From contig CAZAPG010000027.1 of assembly GCA_964486935.1 (NCBI GenBank), forward strand, positions 1 through 64,000: a stretch of DNA of 64,000 nt, written 5' to 3'. This document shows positions 1 to 7,337 of this stretch, in pieces; the stretch's first letter is position 1; each line of letters starts with the position of its first letter. Both the position numbers and the translations under genes were made by a program. The DNA comes from CAZAPG01 sp964486935 (lineage in GTDB: Bacteria; Chloroflexota; Anaerolineae; 4572-78; J111). Under the pieces are notes generated by a model that was given only the letters and a program-made list of their open reading frames with translations, did no database searches and had not been told where the DNA came from.

Positions 1-1
1 C

Positions 2-337
2 ATCGAGGGCTGGATGGCCGACAAAAGCCGCGCCCAGGTGGTCGACACGCTCAATGAGGCCGGCGTGCCCACCGGTCCGGTGTACACCGCCAAAGATGTT
101 TTCAGCGATGACCACTTTCGCAAGCGGGGTATGCTGGTTGATATTGATGACCCCGAAGTTGGCCCGACCACCTTTGCCCGAACCACGCCCCACCTGTCCG
201 CGTCTCCGCAAATTCCCACAAATGCTGCGCCCGCCTTGGGGGGGCATACCCGCGCTATTTTGCAGGAGTTGCTAGATTATAGTCCGCAAGCCGTAGACCA
301 ATTAATCAAGGAAGGGGTCGTCGCCACCGACGGATAA
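2..337 (+). CDS. CaiB/BaiF family CoA-transferase, C-terminal fragment
   Basis: This is the 3' end of a gene that begins before the window; the reading frame is open from the first bases. The last ~110 residues match the C-terminal part of formyl-CoA:oxalate-type (class III, CaiB/BaiF) CoA-transferases. The pattern is AGVPTGPVYTAKDVF, then a segment on a substrate-facing loop (RGMLVDIDDPEVG), then TPHLSASP before a short helical tail. Members move CoA between acyl-CoAs and free acids through an enzyme-aspartyl-CoA thioester. The catalytic Asp lies in the missing part, so activity cannot be judged and the substrate cannot be named. The next gene follows after 3 bases on the same strand, so the two are probably co-transcribed. 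Confidence 0.85.
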   Translation: MEGWMADKSRAQVVDTLNEAGVPTGPVYTAKDVFSDDHFRKRGMLVDIDDPEVGPTTFARTTPHLSASPQIPTNAAPALGGHTRAILQELLDYSPQAVDQLIKEGVVATDG

Positions 338-340
338 CCA

Positions 341-1390
341 ATGGAACTTGAACAATCGCACCTTTTTCAAGAAATTCACCAGCAGCCTGAGATATTGCGC
401 CATCTTTTAACCCAGGAAAAAGAGATAATTGAGCAATTGGCCGCGGCCATTGAGCAGCGGCAGATAACCCACGTAGTCATTGCCGCGCGGGGTACCAGCG
501 ATAATGCGGGTCGCTATGCTCAGTATCTATTGGGAGCCGTCAATAGGCTGACTGTCGCGCTGGCGACGCCCAGCCTGTTTACCGTTTACAAACAGCCGCC
601 CCGCTTTGGCAATGCGCTGGTGATTGGCATTAGCCAGAGCGGCAAGGGGCCTGATATTGTGGCCGTACTGGCCGAAGCCCGCCGCCAGGGCATGTTGACC
701 GCCGCTATCACCAACTTTCCTGAGTCAGAGTTGGGCCAGCAGGCCGATTATGTTATCAATCTGCGCGCCGGGGTTGAACAATCTATTGCTGCCACCAAAA
801 CCTACACCGGCCAACTGGCGGCAATTGCGCTGCTCAGCAGTCAACTGGCTAAAGATGCCGGCATGCGCAATGCGCTGGCTCAAGCGCCCGATATGGTGGC
901 CCATACCCTCTCGATGAACGCCGAAATTGGCCGCATTGCCCAGCGCTACCGCTACATGCGCGATTGCGTGATTATTGGTCGCGGTTACAATTACGCTACC
1001 GCATTTGAGATGGCGCTGAAATTAAAAGAACTTACTTACACCATTGCCGAACCCTACAGCAGCGCCGATTTTTTGCACGGGCCGCTGGCCCTCATTGAAA
1101 ATGGCTTTCCGGTAATGGTGATTGCGCCTTCCGGGGTGATGCTGCCCGAAATGCAAGATTTTATAAAAACCCTCAAAGAGCGCGAGGCCGAAGTGATAGC
1201 CATTAGCGATGACCCGCAAATCCTCAACCTGGCCCGTATCCCGCTAACGCTGCCGCAAACCGTCCCGGAATGGCTCTCGCCGATTACGGCCATTGTGCCG
1301 GGCCAGCTTTTTGCCATGCATCTGGCCCACGTGCGAGATTACGACCCCGACCATCCGCGTGGCCTGCGCAAGGTTACAAAAACGCACTAA
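341..1390 (+). CDS. SIS-domain protein, GlmS isomerase-domain-like
   Basis: A 349-aa protein made of two SIS (sugar isomerase) domains with no N-terminal glutaminase domain. Visible landmarks are RGTSDNAGRYAQYL near residue 50, the sugar-phosphate-binding loop GISQSGKGPDIV near 100, and EQSIAATKTYTGQ, which corresponds to the VaATKSYT stretch of GlmS. Near 250 comes SSADFLHGPLALI, matching the E-x-x-HGP region of the isomerase half. Such stand-alone proteins act on amino-sugar phosphates, as isomerases or deaminases of the AgaS/GlmS/FrlB group. Without the glutaminase part it cannot use glutamine. It lies 3 bases after the CoA-transferase. The exact reaction is unknown. Confidence 0.85.
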   Translation: MELEQSHLFQEIHQQPEILRHLLTQEKEIIEQLAAAIEQRQITHVVIAARGTSDNAGRYAQYLLGAVNRLTVALATPSLFTVYKQPPRFGNALVIGISQSGKGPDIVAVLAEARRQGMLTAAITNFPESELGQQADYVINLRAGVEQSIAATKTYTGQLAAIALLSSQLAKDAGMRNALAQAPDMVAHTLSMNAEIGRIAQRYRYMRDCVIIGRGYNYATAFEMALKLKELTYTIAEPYSSADFLHGPLALIENGFPVMVIAPSGVMLPEMQDFIKTLKEREAEVIAISDDPQILNLARIPLTLPQTVPEWLSPITAIVPGQLFAMHLAHVRDYDPDHPRGLRKVTKTH

Positions 1391-1442
1391 CCGATCACCT
1401 CTGCGCTGTTAGTACAAAAGTATTAATTGATTAAGGCGCTGC

Positions 1443-1474
1443 GCAAGCTTTTTGCAACGTGGCCGGGGTATAAT
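1443..1474 (+). promoter_or_regulatory. Promoter box shared with the MBL paralogue
   Basis: GCAAG, then TTTTTGCAACGTG, then TATAAT at 1469-1474, ending 41 bases before the start of the MBL gene. The same 32-base arrangement (27 identities, identical spacing) lies upstream of the paralogous gene at 35608, on the other strand. No consensus -35 is present at the usual distance, so the conserved TTGCAACGTG may be an activator site. Confidence 0.6.
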
Positions 1475-1515
1475 ATCAATACTCAAGCCGGTTGTAAAAA
1501 AGGGGTGATTGCCAA

Positions 1516-2469
1516 ATGTATGTAAAATTCTGGGGAACGCGAGGTTCCATTCCCACGCCGCTTTCGGCACAGGCCATCAAGCAAAAGTATCGCCGGTTGC
1601 TAGAGGGCGCTGCCGGGCTTGATTTAACAGACAAAGCCGTAATTGACCAGTATTTAGAGCGCCTGCCGCCTAACATCCGGCAGCCTATCGGCGGCAACAC
1701 CACCTGCCTTGAAATCCGTTCTGGCAACCAACTCCTCATCATCGATGCCGGCTCCGGGATGCGTCTGTTGGGTATCGACTTAATGAAGCGCGGCTTTGCC
1801 CAGGGCAATCATCAAGCTGATATCTTGATGACTCATACCCATTGGGACCATATTCAAGGCTTTCCTTTCTTTCAACCGGCCTTTGTGCCTAACAATCAGC
1901 TCACCTTTCACAGCCCCTTTGTTGACATGGCCGAGCGGTTAGTTCAGCAACAACACGAAACCTTTTTCCCGGTGCCGGTCAGTTATATGCGGGCCAAACT
2001 TCAATTCAACCAAATTACCGAAAATACGTGGCATCAACTTGGTAATTTTAGGGTATACCCCATGCGGCTGCGTCACCCTGGGGTTACTTACGGCTACCGT
2101 ATCGAAACCGAACATTCATGCCTGGTTATGGCCACCGATTCAGAATACAAATCATTAAAACCCGAACACACCGAAGCTTACGTGCAGTTCTTCAAGGGGG
2201 CCGGCCTGCTCATTTTTGATGCTCAATACAGCCTGACCGAAGCCCTGGACAAGCTCGACTGGGGTCACAGCACCGCCATGATGGGCGCAGAGCTGGCCTA
2301 TCGCGCCCAGGTCAAACGGCTGGCCCTTTTTCACCACGACCCCAACTACACCGATGACGAAATTTGGGGGCTGCAACAGCAGGCCGAAGGCTATTTGAGC
2401 CACCGGCTCACCCCCGACCACACCTGCAAAGTCTACGTCGCTTACGATGGGTTGAGTTTGGAAATCTAA
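1516..2469 (+). CDS. MBL-fold metallo-hydrolase, paralogue of the 34655-35608 gene
   Basis: 317 aa. The N-terminus FWGTRGSIPTP is the signature of the PhnP/cyclic-phosphodiesterase-like branch of the metallo-beta-lactamase fold. The metal motif HTHWDH is at 107-112, with further ligands expected at the His/Asp of RHPG, ATDSEY, FDAQY and FHHDP. An insert of ~30 residues near 25-55 is shared only with its paralogue. No signal peptide is seen, so it should be cytoplasmic. Substrate is unknown; a nucleotide, cyclic nucleotide or phosphonate ester would suit the subfamily. Unlike its paralogue, which heads a kinase/regulator operon, this copy stands alone. It has the same promoter box, which suggests a common signal. 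Confidence 0.85.
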   Translation: MYVKFWGTRGSIPTPLSAQAIKQKYRRLLEGAAGLDLTDKAVIDQYLERLPPNIRQPIGGNTTCLEIRSGNQLLIIDAGSGMRLLGIDLMKRGFAQGNHQADILMTHTHWDHIQGFPFFQPAFVPNNQLTFHSPFVDMAERLVQQQHETFFPVPVSYMRAKLQFNQITENTWHQLGNFRVYPMRLRHPGVTYGYRIETEHSCLVMATDSEYKSLKPEHTEAYVQFFKGAGLLIFDAQYSLTEALDKLDWGHSTAMMGAELAYRAQVKRLALFHHDPNYTDDEIWGLQQQAEGYLSHRLTPDHTCKVYVAYDGLSLEI

Positions 2470-2520
2470 AAATACCCTGTCATCCACCAGCGGCTTCACT
2501 CAACAACCGCGCCCGTTCTT

Positions 2521-2548
2521 TTGTCAATCCGCCCACAATGGTTATACT
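2521..2548 (+). promoter_or_regulatory. Sigma70-type promoter for the ligase-like gene
   Basis: TTGTCA at 2521-2526 and TATACT at 2543-2548, 16 bases apart. They lie just ahead of the next gene, whose preferred GTG start is 36 bases after the -10. Confidence 0.55.
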
Positions 2549-2583
2549 GAGCGCGTTTTCAATTGACCAGCAAGGGGCCAACT

Positions 2584-5500
2584 GTGACTCGTTACGCGCT
2601 CCATTGGGGCCTGATTTCAATATTTGCGTTGTCGATAATTGCCGCCGGCTACTTTGCCTTGCAACTCCGCCGTAGCCAACCACCCCCGCCGGCCAATTTT
2701 CTGGCCGCCGATAAAGGCTACGGCGTTACCATCGACCTGACCCAATATGATGACGCGACCCTAATTGACACGCTGGCCGCAATGCGTCAAAATGGCCTCA
2801 CCTGGCTGCGCCAGCCCGTCTCCTGGGCCAACATCGAGACCGCGCCCGGCCAATACAACTGGCAGCCGCTGGACCGCCTGTTCAGCAACCTGCCCCCCCA
2901 TTTCAAACTCATCGTTGTGCTGCGCGACACCCCCGCCTGGGCCAGGCCGCCCGGCTCCACACCAACCGCGCCCCCAACCCACCTGAGCGATTTTGGCAAC
3001 TTCACCCGCGCCTTTGCCGCTCGCTACGGCCAGCAGGTTGATTATTACCAAATCTGGCACGAACCCAACCTCAGCGCCGGTTGGGGCGACGCCTTTGTTG
3101 ACGCCTCGGCCTATGCCGACCTGCTGCGCGAAGCCAGCCTCAACATCCGCGCCGCCGACCCCGCCGGCCACATTTTAACCGCCGCGCTGGCCGCCACCCT
3201 GGAAGATGGTCCGCTCAATTTAAACGAATTAACCTACCTTGAACGGCTTTATCAGGCCAGGGCCGCCGAATGGTTTGATATTGTGGCTATTCAGCCCATG
3301 GGCCTGTGGGCCAAACCGCTCGACCCGCCCGACCCCAACCGGCTTAATTTCCGCCGGGCCGAACTGGTGCGCCGGGTTATGCGCAATCATGGCGATGCTG
3401 ACACCCCAATCTGGATTACCGCCTTTGGCTGGGTGGCCCTGCCCGCCGATTGGGCCGGTCGCCCCTCGCCCTGGAGCAACGACCTGCCCACGGTTCAAAC
3501 TCCCCGCACCGCCGCGGCCATCGCCCATGCGCGCCAACACTGGCCCTGGTTGGGGCCAATGCTGGCGGTTCGCTGGGACGCCGCCGGCCTGCCCGCCGAC
3601 GACCCCGCCCGCGGCCTGGCTCTGCTTGAAACGCCTTCCATTCTGGCGGTTATTCAGGCAGCGGCGGCAAAACAATCAATTGCTACCGCCGGATATTATC
3701 CGGCCACCCATCCCGTTGGAATTTACAGCTCCGGCTGGCGTTTTGCCCTTACCCGCGCCGATATTCCGCGCCGGCCGCCTCAAACGTTGACCATTCCCTT
3801 TGAGGGCGCCCGTCTGGATTTGAATATCGAGCGCGGCCTCTTTCGGGGCTATTTGTGGATTACAATTGACGGCCAACCGGCCAATGCCCTGCCGCAAAAT
3901 GGGCAGGGGCAGAGTTACGTGGTGCTGTACGACCCGCTGCGCCAGCCGGCTTCGGTCACGCTGGCGCAGAATTTGCCGGCGGGCCAACATACCGCCGTCA
4001 TTACGGCCGATGGCGGGTGGGGGCAATGGGCCATTACCGGCTGGTCGGTTTACAACCTGCCAGATACGCGCCAGGCCCAAACCGGGCTGATGATTGCCGG
4101 AGCGGTGGCCGTTGTAAGCGGCCTTGGCATGTTGAGGTTGCTGGTTTCAGCGCGAGCCGATGGAGTGGCGCTTGCCCGGCGCTGGAGCGCCATACTGGTT
4201 GCGCGTTCTGCTGCCGTGGGAGAGCGCGGGCAGATTGGGTTTACCGTTGCGCTGGCCGCTGCCATTTATCTGGCGCAGGGCGCGGTGGGGCTGGCTTTGC
4301 TGCCGCTGCTGGCGCTGATGCTGCTGCTTCGGCCCGATGTTGGCCTGGCGCTGATTACTGCCGCCATTTTCTTCTTTCAAACTCCGCTGCGATTGCCGGC
4401 AGGCAGTTTCTCGCCGGTGGAGGCGCTGCTGGCGCTTAGCCTGGCCGGTGTTGTATTTAGAGGACTCGTTGCGCCCGGCCGGATTAAATTCACCAATTTG
4501 ATTTTTAGCCTCAAATCCACCGATTGGGCTGCGCTGGCCCTGGTTATGCTGGCGTTTCTCTCTACCCTCACCGCCGATAATTTTGCGGTGGCCCTGCGCG
4601 AGTGGCGCACGGTGGTGGTTGAGCCGGTTATTTTTTATTTTCTGGTGCGGCTGGGGTTAGATTTTTCCTCCCAATCAAACGGCAGTTCAAAATGGGCCTA
4701 TCGGCTGGTTGATGGCTTTGTTGCCGGCGCGGCGCTTCAGGCGATTTTTTCCCTTTACTTTTACTTTTTCACAGACAGTTCCATCGACGCCGAAGGGGTG
4801 CATCGCGCCTTGGGGCTGGGCTATGGGTCGCCCAATAATCTGGCGCTGATGCTGGGGCGGGCCTGGCCTGTTCTGCTGGCCGTCACCGCGCTGCCCGGTT
4901 TGGTCTCAACCATGCGCCGGGGAGCGTATGCCGCCGGGCTGCTGGTTGTCAGCCTGGCGCTGTATTTAACTTTTTCCAAAGGCGCGTTGCTGGTGGGGTT
5001 GCCGGCCTGCGTGATGGTGATGACTCTGCTGTACGGCCTGCATCGCTGGCCTCACCGCCGGCCTCGCGTGATTGGCGCGGCGGCAGGCGCGCTGGCCGCG
5101 TTTGCGCTGGCGCTCATCCCTTTTAGCCAAACAGAGCGGTTTAGGGCCACGTTTGATTTTGGCGAAGGGAGCACCGCCTTTTTTCGGGTTAAACTGTGGC
5201 AGGCTTCATGGGCCATGCTCAAAGATTACTGGCCGCTGGGCGTTGGCCCGGATAATTTTTTGTACCAGTATCGCACCCGCTACATTTTGCCCGAAGCCTG
5301 GCAGGAACCTGATTTGAACCATCCCCACAACCTGTTTTTAGATTTTGGGACCCGGCTGGGGCTGGGCGGTATTGTTTTGCTGCTGTGGCTGCAAGTTGTT
5401 TTCTGGCGTAATGCCTGGCGCTGGTTCAGGTTACAGTTTGACCCGCTGGTGCTGGGCTTGATGGGCAGTATGGTTGTTTTTGTGGCGCACGGGCTGGTGG

Positions 5501-5592
5501 ACAACTCTTATTTTTTAACGGATTTGGCCTTTGCCTTTTTTCTGGTTGCAGGCATTACGCAGCGGCAGGCTGAAGCGTTTGAGTCGCTTTAA
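2584..5592 (+). CDS. O-antigen ligase (WaaL/Wzy_C)-like membrane protein with N-terminal glycosidase-like domain
   Basis: 1002 aa from GTG 2584, chosen because AAGGGG lies 6-7 bases upstream; a TTG at 2563 has no ribosome site. Order of parts: a membrane anchor; a (beta/alpha)8 glycosidase-like domain to ~375; a beta-sandwich to ~490; then about ten membrane helices with a Wzy_C/O-antigen ligase region. The latter shows GVGPDNFLYQYR and then NHPHNLFLDFGTRLG, where family members keep a functional His in the periplasmic loop. In the glycosidase-like part the acid/base motif WHEPN is present (E160). The usual nucleophile motif (I/V)TEFGW reads ITAFGW (A280), so hydrolysis is doubtful. Likely role: joining or polymerising surface glycans, with the outer domain binding sugar. 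Its stop overlaps the stop of the convergent 54-aa gene. Confidence 0.8.
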   Translation: MTRYALHWGLISIFALSIIAAGYFALQLRRSQPPPPANFLAADKGYGVTIDLTQYDDATLIDTLAAMRQNGLTWLRQPVSWANIETAPGQYNWQPLDRLFSNLPPHFKLIVVLRDTPAWARPPGSTPTAPPTHLSDFGNFTRAFAARYGQQVDYYQIWHEPNLSAGWGDAFVDASAYADLLREASLNIRAADPAGHILTAALAATLEDGPLNLNELTYLERLYQARAAEWFDIVAIQPMGLWAKPLDPPDPNRLNFRRAELVRRVMRNHGDADTPIWITAFGWVALPADWAGRPSPWSNDLPTVQTPRTAAAIAHARQHWPWLGPMLAVRWDAAGLPADDPARGLALLETPSILAVIQAAAAKQSIATAGYYPATHPVGIYSSGWRFALTRADIPRRPPQTLTIPFEGARLDLNIERGLFRGYLWITIDGQPANALPQNGQGQSYVVLYDPLRQPASVTLAQNLPAGQHTAVITADGGWGQWAITGWSVYNLPDTRQAQTGLMIAGAVAVVSGLGMLRLLVSARADGVALARRWSAILVARSAAVGERGQIGFTVALAAAIYLAQGAVGLALLPLLALMLLLRPDVGLALITAAIFFFQTPLRLPAGSFSPVEALLALSLAGVVFRGLVAPGRIKFTNLIFSLKSTDWAALALVMLAFLSTLTADNFAVALREWRTVVVEPVIFYFLVRLGLDFSSQSNGSSKWAYRLVDGFVAGAALQAIFSLYFYFFTDSSIDAEGVHRALGLGYGSPNNLALMLGRAWPVLLAVTALPGLVSTMRRGAYAAGLLVVSLALYLTFSKGALLVGLPACVMVMTLLYGLHRWPHRRPRVIGAAAGALAAFALALIPFSQTERFRATFDFGEGSTAFFRVKLWQASWAMLKDYWPLGVGPDNFLYQYRTRYILPEAWQEPDLNHPHNLFLDFGTRLGLGGIVLLLWLQVVFWRNAWRWFRLQFDPLVLGLMGSMVVFVAHGLVDNSYFLTDLAFAFFLVAGITQRQAEAFESL

Positions 5593-5753
5593 TTGGTTTT
5601 GGGCAATTGAGGCTTGGGCCGGGTTGCTTCCAGTTTATCCAGCCGGGCCGACAGGGCATCGAGCCACAGCAAAATTTGTCCAACAGCCTGCTCAAGGGTA
5701 AGTTCTTCTCGTTCCCAGCGTTTGACCAGTTCCGGCAGTTGATATTTTTTCAT
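5589..5753 (-). CDS. 54-aa hypothetical protein
   Basis: Small soluble, mostly helical protein. Its central piece, LPELVKRWEREELTLEQAVGQILLWL, is too short for a catalytic domain, and the tail is Pro/Lys-rich. I do not recognise a named family. The ATG at 5753 is preferred over a start 111 bases further up because AAGGGGGC sits 7 bases before it. The longer form would also have to read through the inverted repeat at 5803-5828. It lies 114 bases downstream of the XRE regulator on the same strand, so it may be a target or partner of that regulator. Confidence 0.55.
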   Translation of the reverse strand: MKKYQLPELVKRWEREELTLEQAVGQILLWLDALSARLDKLEATRPKPQLPKTN

Positions 5754-5802
5754 AATGAAAGCCCCCTTGCGTAACACGGAAAAGTGTTTTGTTTGTAAAA
5801 AT

Positions 5803-5828
5803 ATAAGCGAGTGGGATACTCGCTTATA
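5803..5828. promoter_or_regulatory. Perfect 11-bp inverted repeat: operator or terminator
   Basis: TATAAGCGAGT (5803-5812 plus the adjoining base), a spacer of about 5 bases, and ACTCGCTTATA. Read on the minus strand the stem is followed by ATTTTTAC, so it could end the XRE transcript. It also sits just before the 54-aa gene, where an XRE-type protein could bind it as an operator. The sequence cannot decide between these. Confidence 0.55.
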
Positions 5829-5867
5829 ATGACTGATATTAACACCAAATCGTGTAATTGTCAAGAC

Positions 5868-6365
5868 TTAACTTTCATCGTTGTTTTTATCAGTTTTGTA
5901 GGTAAAACCTACCTCTCTGGCAATCAACTCCAGCAATTTGCTGGTCGAGCGGCGGGCGGCGTGGTTGCCTACTTCCCAATCGCTAATGGTTTGCTGGCGC
6001 ACAGCCAGCTTGTCGGCCAGCTCTTGCTGCGACCAGCCGGCGTGCTCGCGCAGGGCTTTGACCTGCTCCCCCGTCCAGCCGGCCGATTTGCGGATAGGCG
6101 TGATGCGGTAGGTAATGCGTTCCGGGCGGAAAATAACCAATCCATTATCAAAATCTGGATAATCTACCAGCCAGCCGGCCTCTTGCCAGGCGCGGCCCTG
6201 CGTGGTTTGGCTGTTGGCCCACCAGGCGCGAGTGGCATAGGCGCTGGCCGGCAGGCTTTGGCCTATTATCTCTTCTATCTCTTTAAGGCTCAGTTTTAAC
6301 AGGTCGGTATCTTGTTGTTTCAGGTAATTGTATAATGGAAAGTACTTGCTTTTTGGCGATATCAT
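5868..6365 (-). CDS. DUF7662-like domain plus XRE-type HTH regulator
   Basis: 165 aa from ATG 6365; a TTG at 6380 directly abuts the upstream stop and neither start has a clear ribosome site. Residues ~1-60 match the small DUF7662 pattern: YFPLYNYLKQQ, then LKEIEEIIGQSLPASA, then RAWWANS and a closing AGW. Residues ~95-150 form an XRE/HTH_3 fold with recognition region VRQQTISDWEVG. The DUF7662 half is of unknown function and is often found alone in regulators or beside defence genes. The gene follows a degenerate kinase by 15 bases and precedes the 54-aa gene. Probably a DNA-binding regulator, possibly of its own unit. Confidence 0.75.
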   Translation of the reverse strand: MISPKSKYFPLYNYLKQQDTDLLKLSLKEIEEIIGQSLPASAYATRAWWANSQTTQGRAWQEAGWLVDYPDFDNGLVIFRPERITYRITPIRKSAGWTGEQVKALREHAGWSQQELADKLAVRQQTISDWEVGNHAARRSTSKLLELIAREVGFTYKTDKNNDES

Positions 6366-6380
6366 AATAGTTACTATCAA

Positions 6381-7139
6381 TTAATCGGCGTTTTCTGCCT
6401 GCCGCTGCTGATGAATTGGCAACTTCAGAAAGAAGATGGCGCCAATCTGGTCTTGATTTTCTACCCAGGCCTGCCCCTGATGTTTTTGGGCCAGGTGTAG
6501 CGTTAGGGGCAAATCCAGCCCGCCGGCGCCCAACTCGCTGCGGCCGACAGCATCAATATGAACCGCAAGCTCAAACAGCTCTTCAATTTGTTTAGATGGC
6601 AGCCAAACGTTGTTAACAACTACCTGGGCCAATGCCTGGGTGTCATCATGTTTTACGCCCACGGTAATTTTTCCTTGGGGGTTTATTTTGCAGGCATAAT
6701 TTATCAGGCTGGCTACCATCTGTTCGACCCGTTCGGAGTCGCCCCGTACCGGCGGCAGGGTGGCCGGTAAATTGGTGATGATTTCAGGCCCGGATTGAAT
6801 ATCTGAGATAACCTTGTTGATGGCGGCGTTCAGGTCAACCGCTTCGGAATTTAAAATCAAGCGGTCATCAGCCAGCCTGCTCAGGTCAACCATGTTGTTA
6901 ATCAGGCGCAACAGGTTTTTGGCGCTCTGGCGGATAGCGGTCAGGTCTTCGCTTTGAATATTGTTGATGGGGCCTTCGATGCCTTCGAGCAGCAGTTCGG
7001 TAAAACCCAAAATAGAGTTGAGCGGCCCGCGCAGGTCGTGCGATAAATGATGAACCTTCAATGGTTGTCGAGAAGAACCGCCATCTTCTGCATCTGGTTC
7101 AATTTGCGGCTGGTCATTATTGAAAATGGTGTTGAGCAT
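6381..7139 (-). CDS. Histidine-kinase-like protein with degenerate ATP-binding domain
   Basis: 252 aa. A HisKA dimerisation/phospho-acceptor helix is intact (HLSHDLRGPLNSILGF, His34). The ATPase half is decayed. The N-box reads SLINYACKINP, with Tyr where the Mg-binding Asn should be. The D-x-G-x-G motif is replaced by NNVWLPSK. A weak G2-like glycine stretch (LGAGGLDLP) remains. There is no membrane or sensor domain. It probably acts as a phospho-acceptor, scaffold or regulator of another kinase, not as an autokinase. It is the first gene of a minus-strand unit with the XRE regulator. An AAGGA site lies ~10 bases before the ATG. Confidence 0.75.
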   Translation of the reverse strand: MLNTIFNNDQPQIEPDAEDGGSSRQPLKVHHLSHDLRGPLNSILGFTELLLEGIEGPINNIQSEDLTAIRQSAKNLLRLINNMVDLSRLADDRLILNSEAVDLNAAINKVISDIQSGPEIITNLPATLPPVRGDSERVEQMVASLINYACKINPQGKITVGVKHDDTQALAQVVVNNVWLPSKQIEELFELAVHIDAVGRSELGAGGLDLPLTLHLAQKHQGQAWVENQDQIGAIFFLKLPIHQQRQAENAD

Positions 7140-7175
7140 GGTAATTTCATCCTTCTGACAGCTAAACCTGAATAC

Positions 7176-7205
7176 ATTCTACCATACGCTTCCGGTAAAG
7201 TACAA
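7176..7205 (-). promoter_or_regulatory. Promoter of the degenerate kinase/XRE unit
   Basis: On the minus strand TTGTAC (7200-7205) and TAGAAT (7176-7181) are 18 bases apart, with TGG just before the -10. The start codon follows 36 bases later. Confidence 0.5.
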
Positions 7206-7337
7206 CGGCCTGATTATGGAGTTTACCAAACTTAGGGATAAGCTTTGATTTGCCGGCGTATGGCGGCGGTTGGCTTGCAAGCGATGACCTGACCGCGATT
7301 TGAGGGTTCAAGAGGCGGGGGATAAAGCTCAGGGATG

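Noticed and set aside
5811..6299. A 162-codon plus-strand frame over the XRE regulator
   Set aside because: The minus-strand product has a complete HTH and DUF7662-like pattern; the plus-strand one shows none and starts in the inverted repeat.
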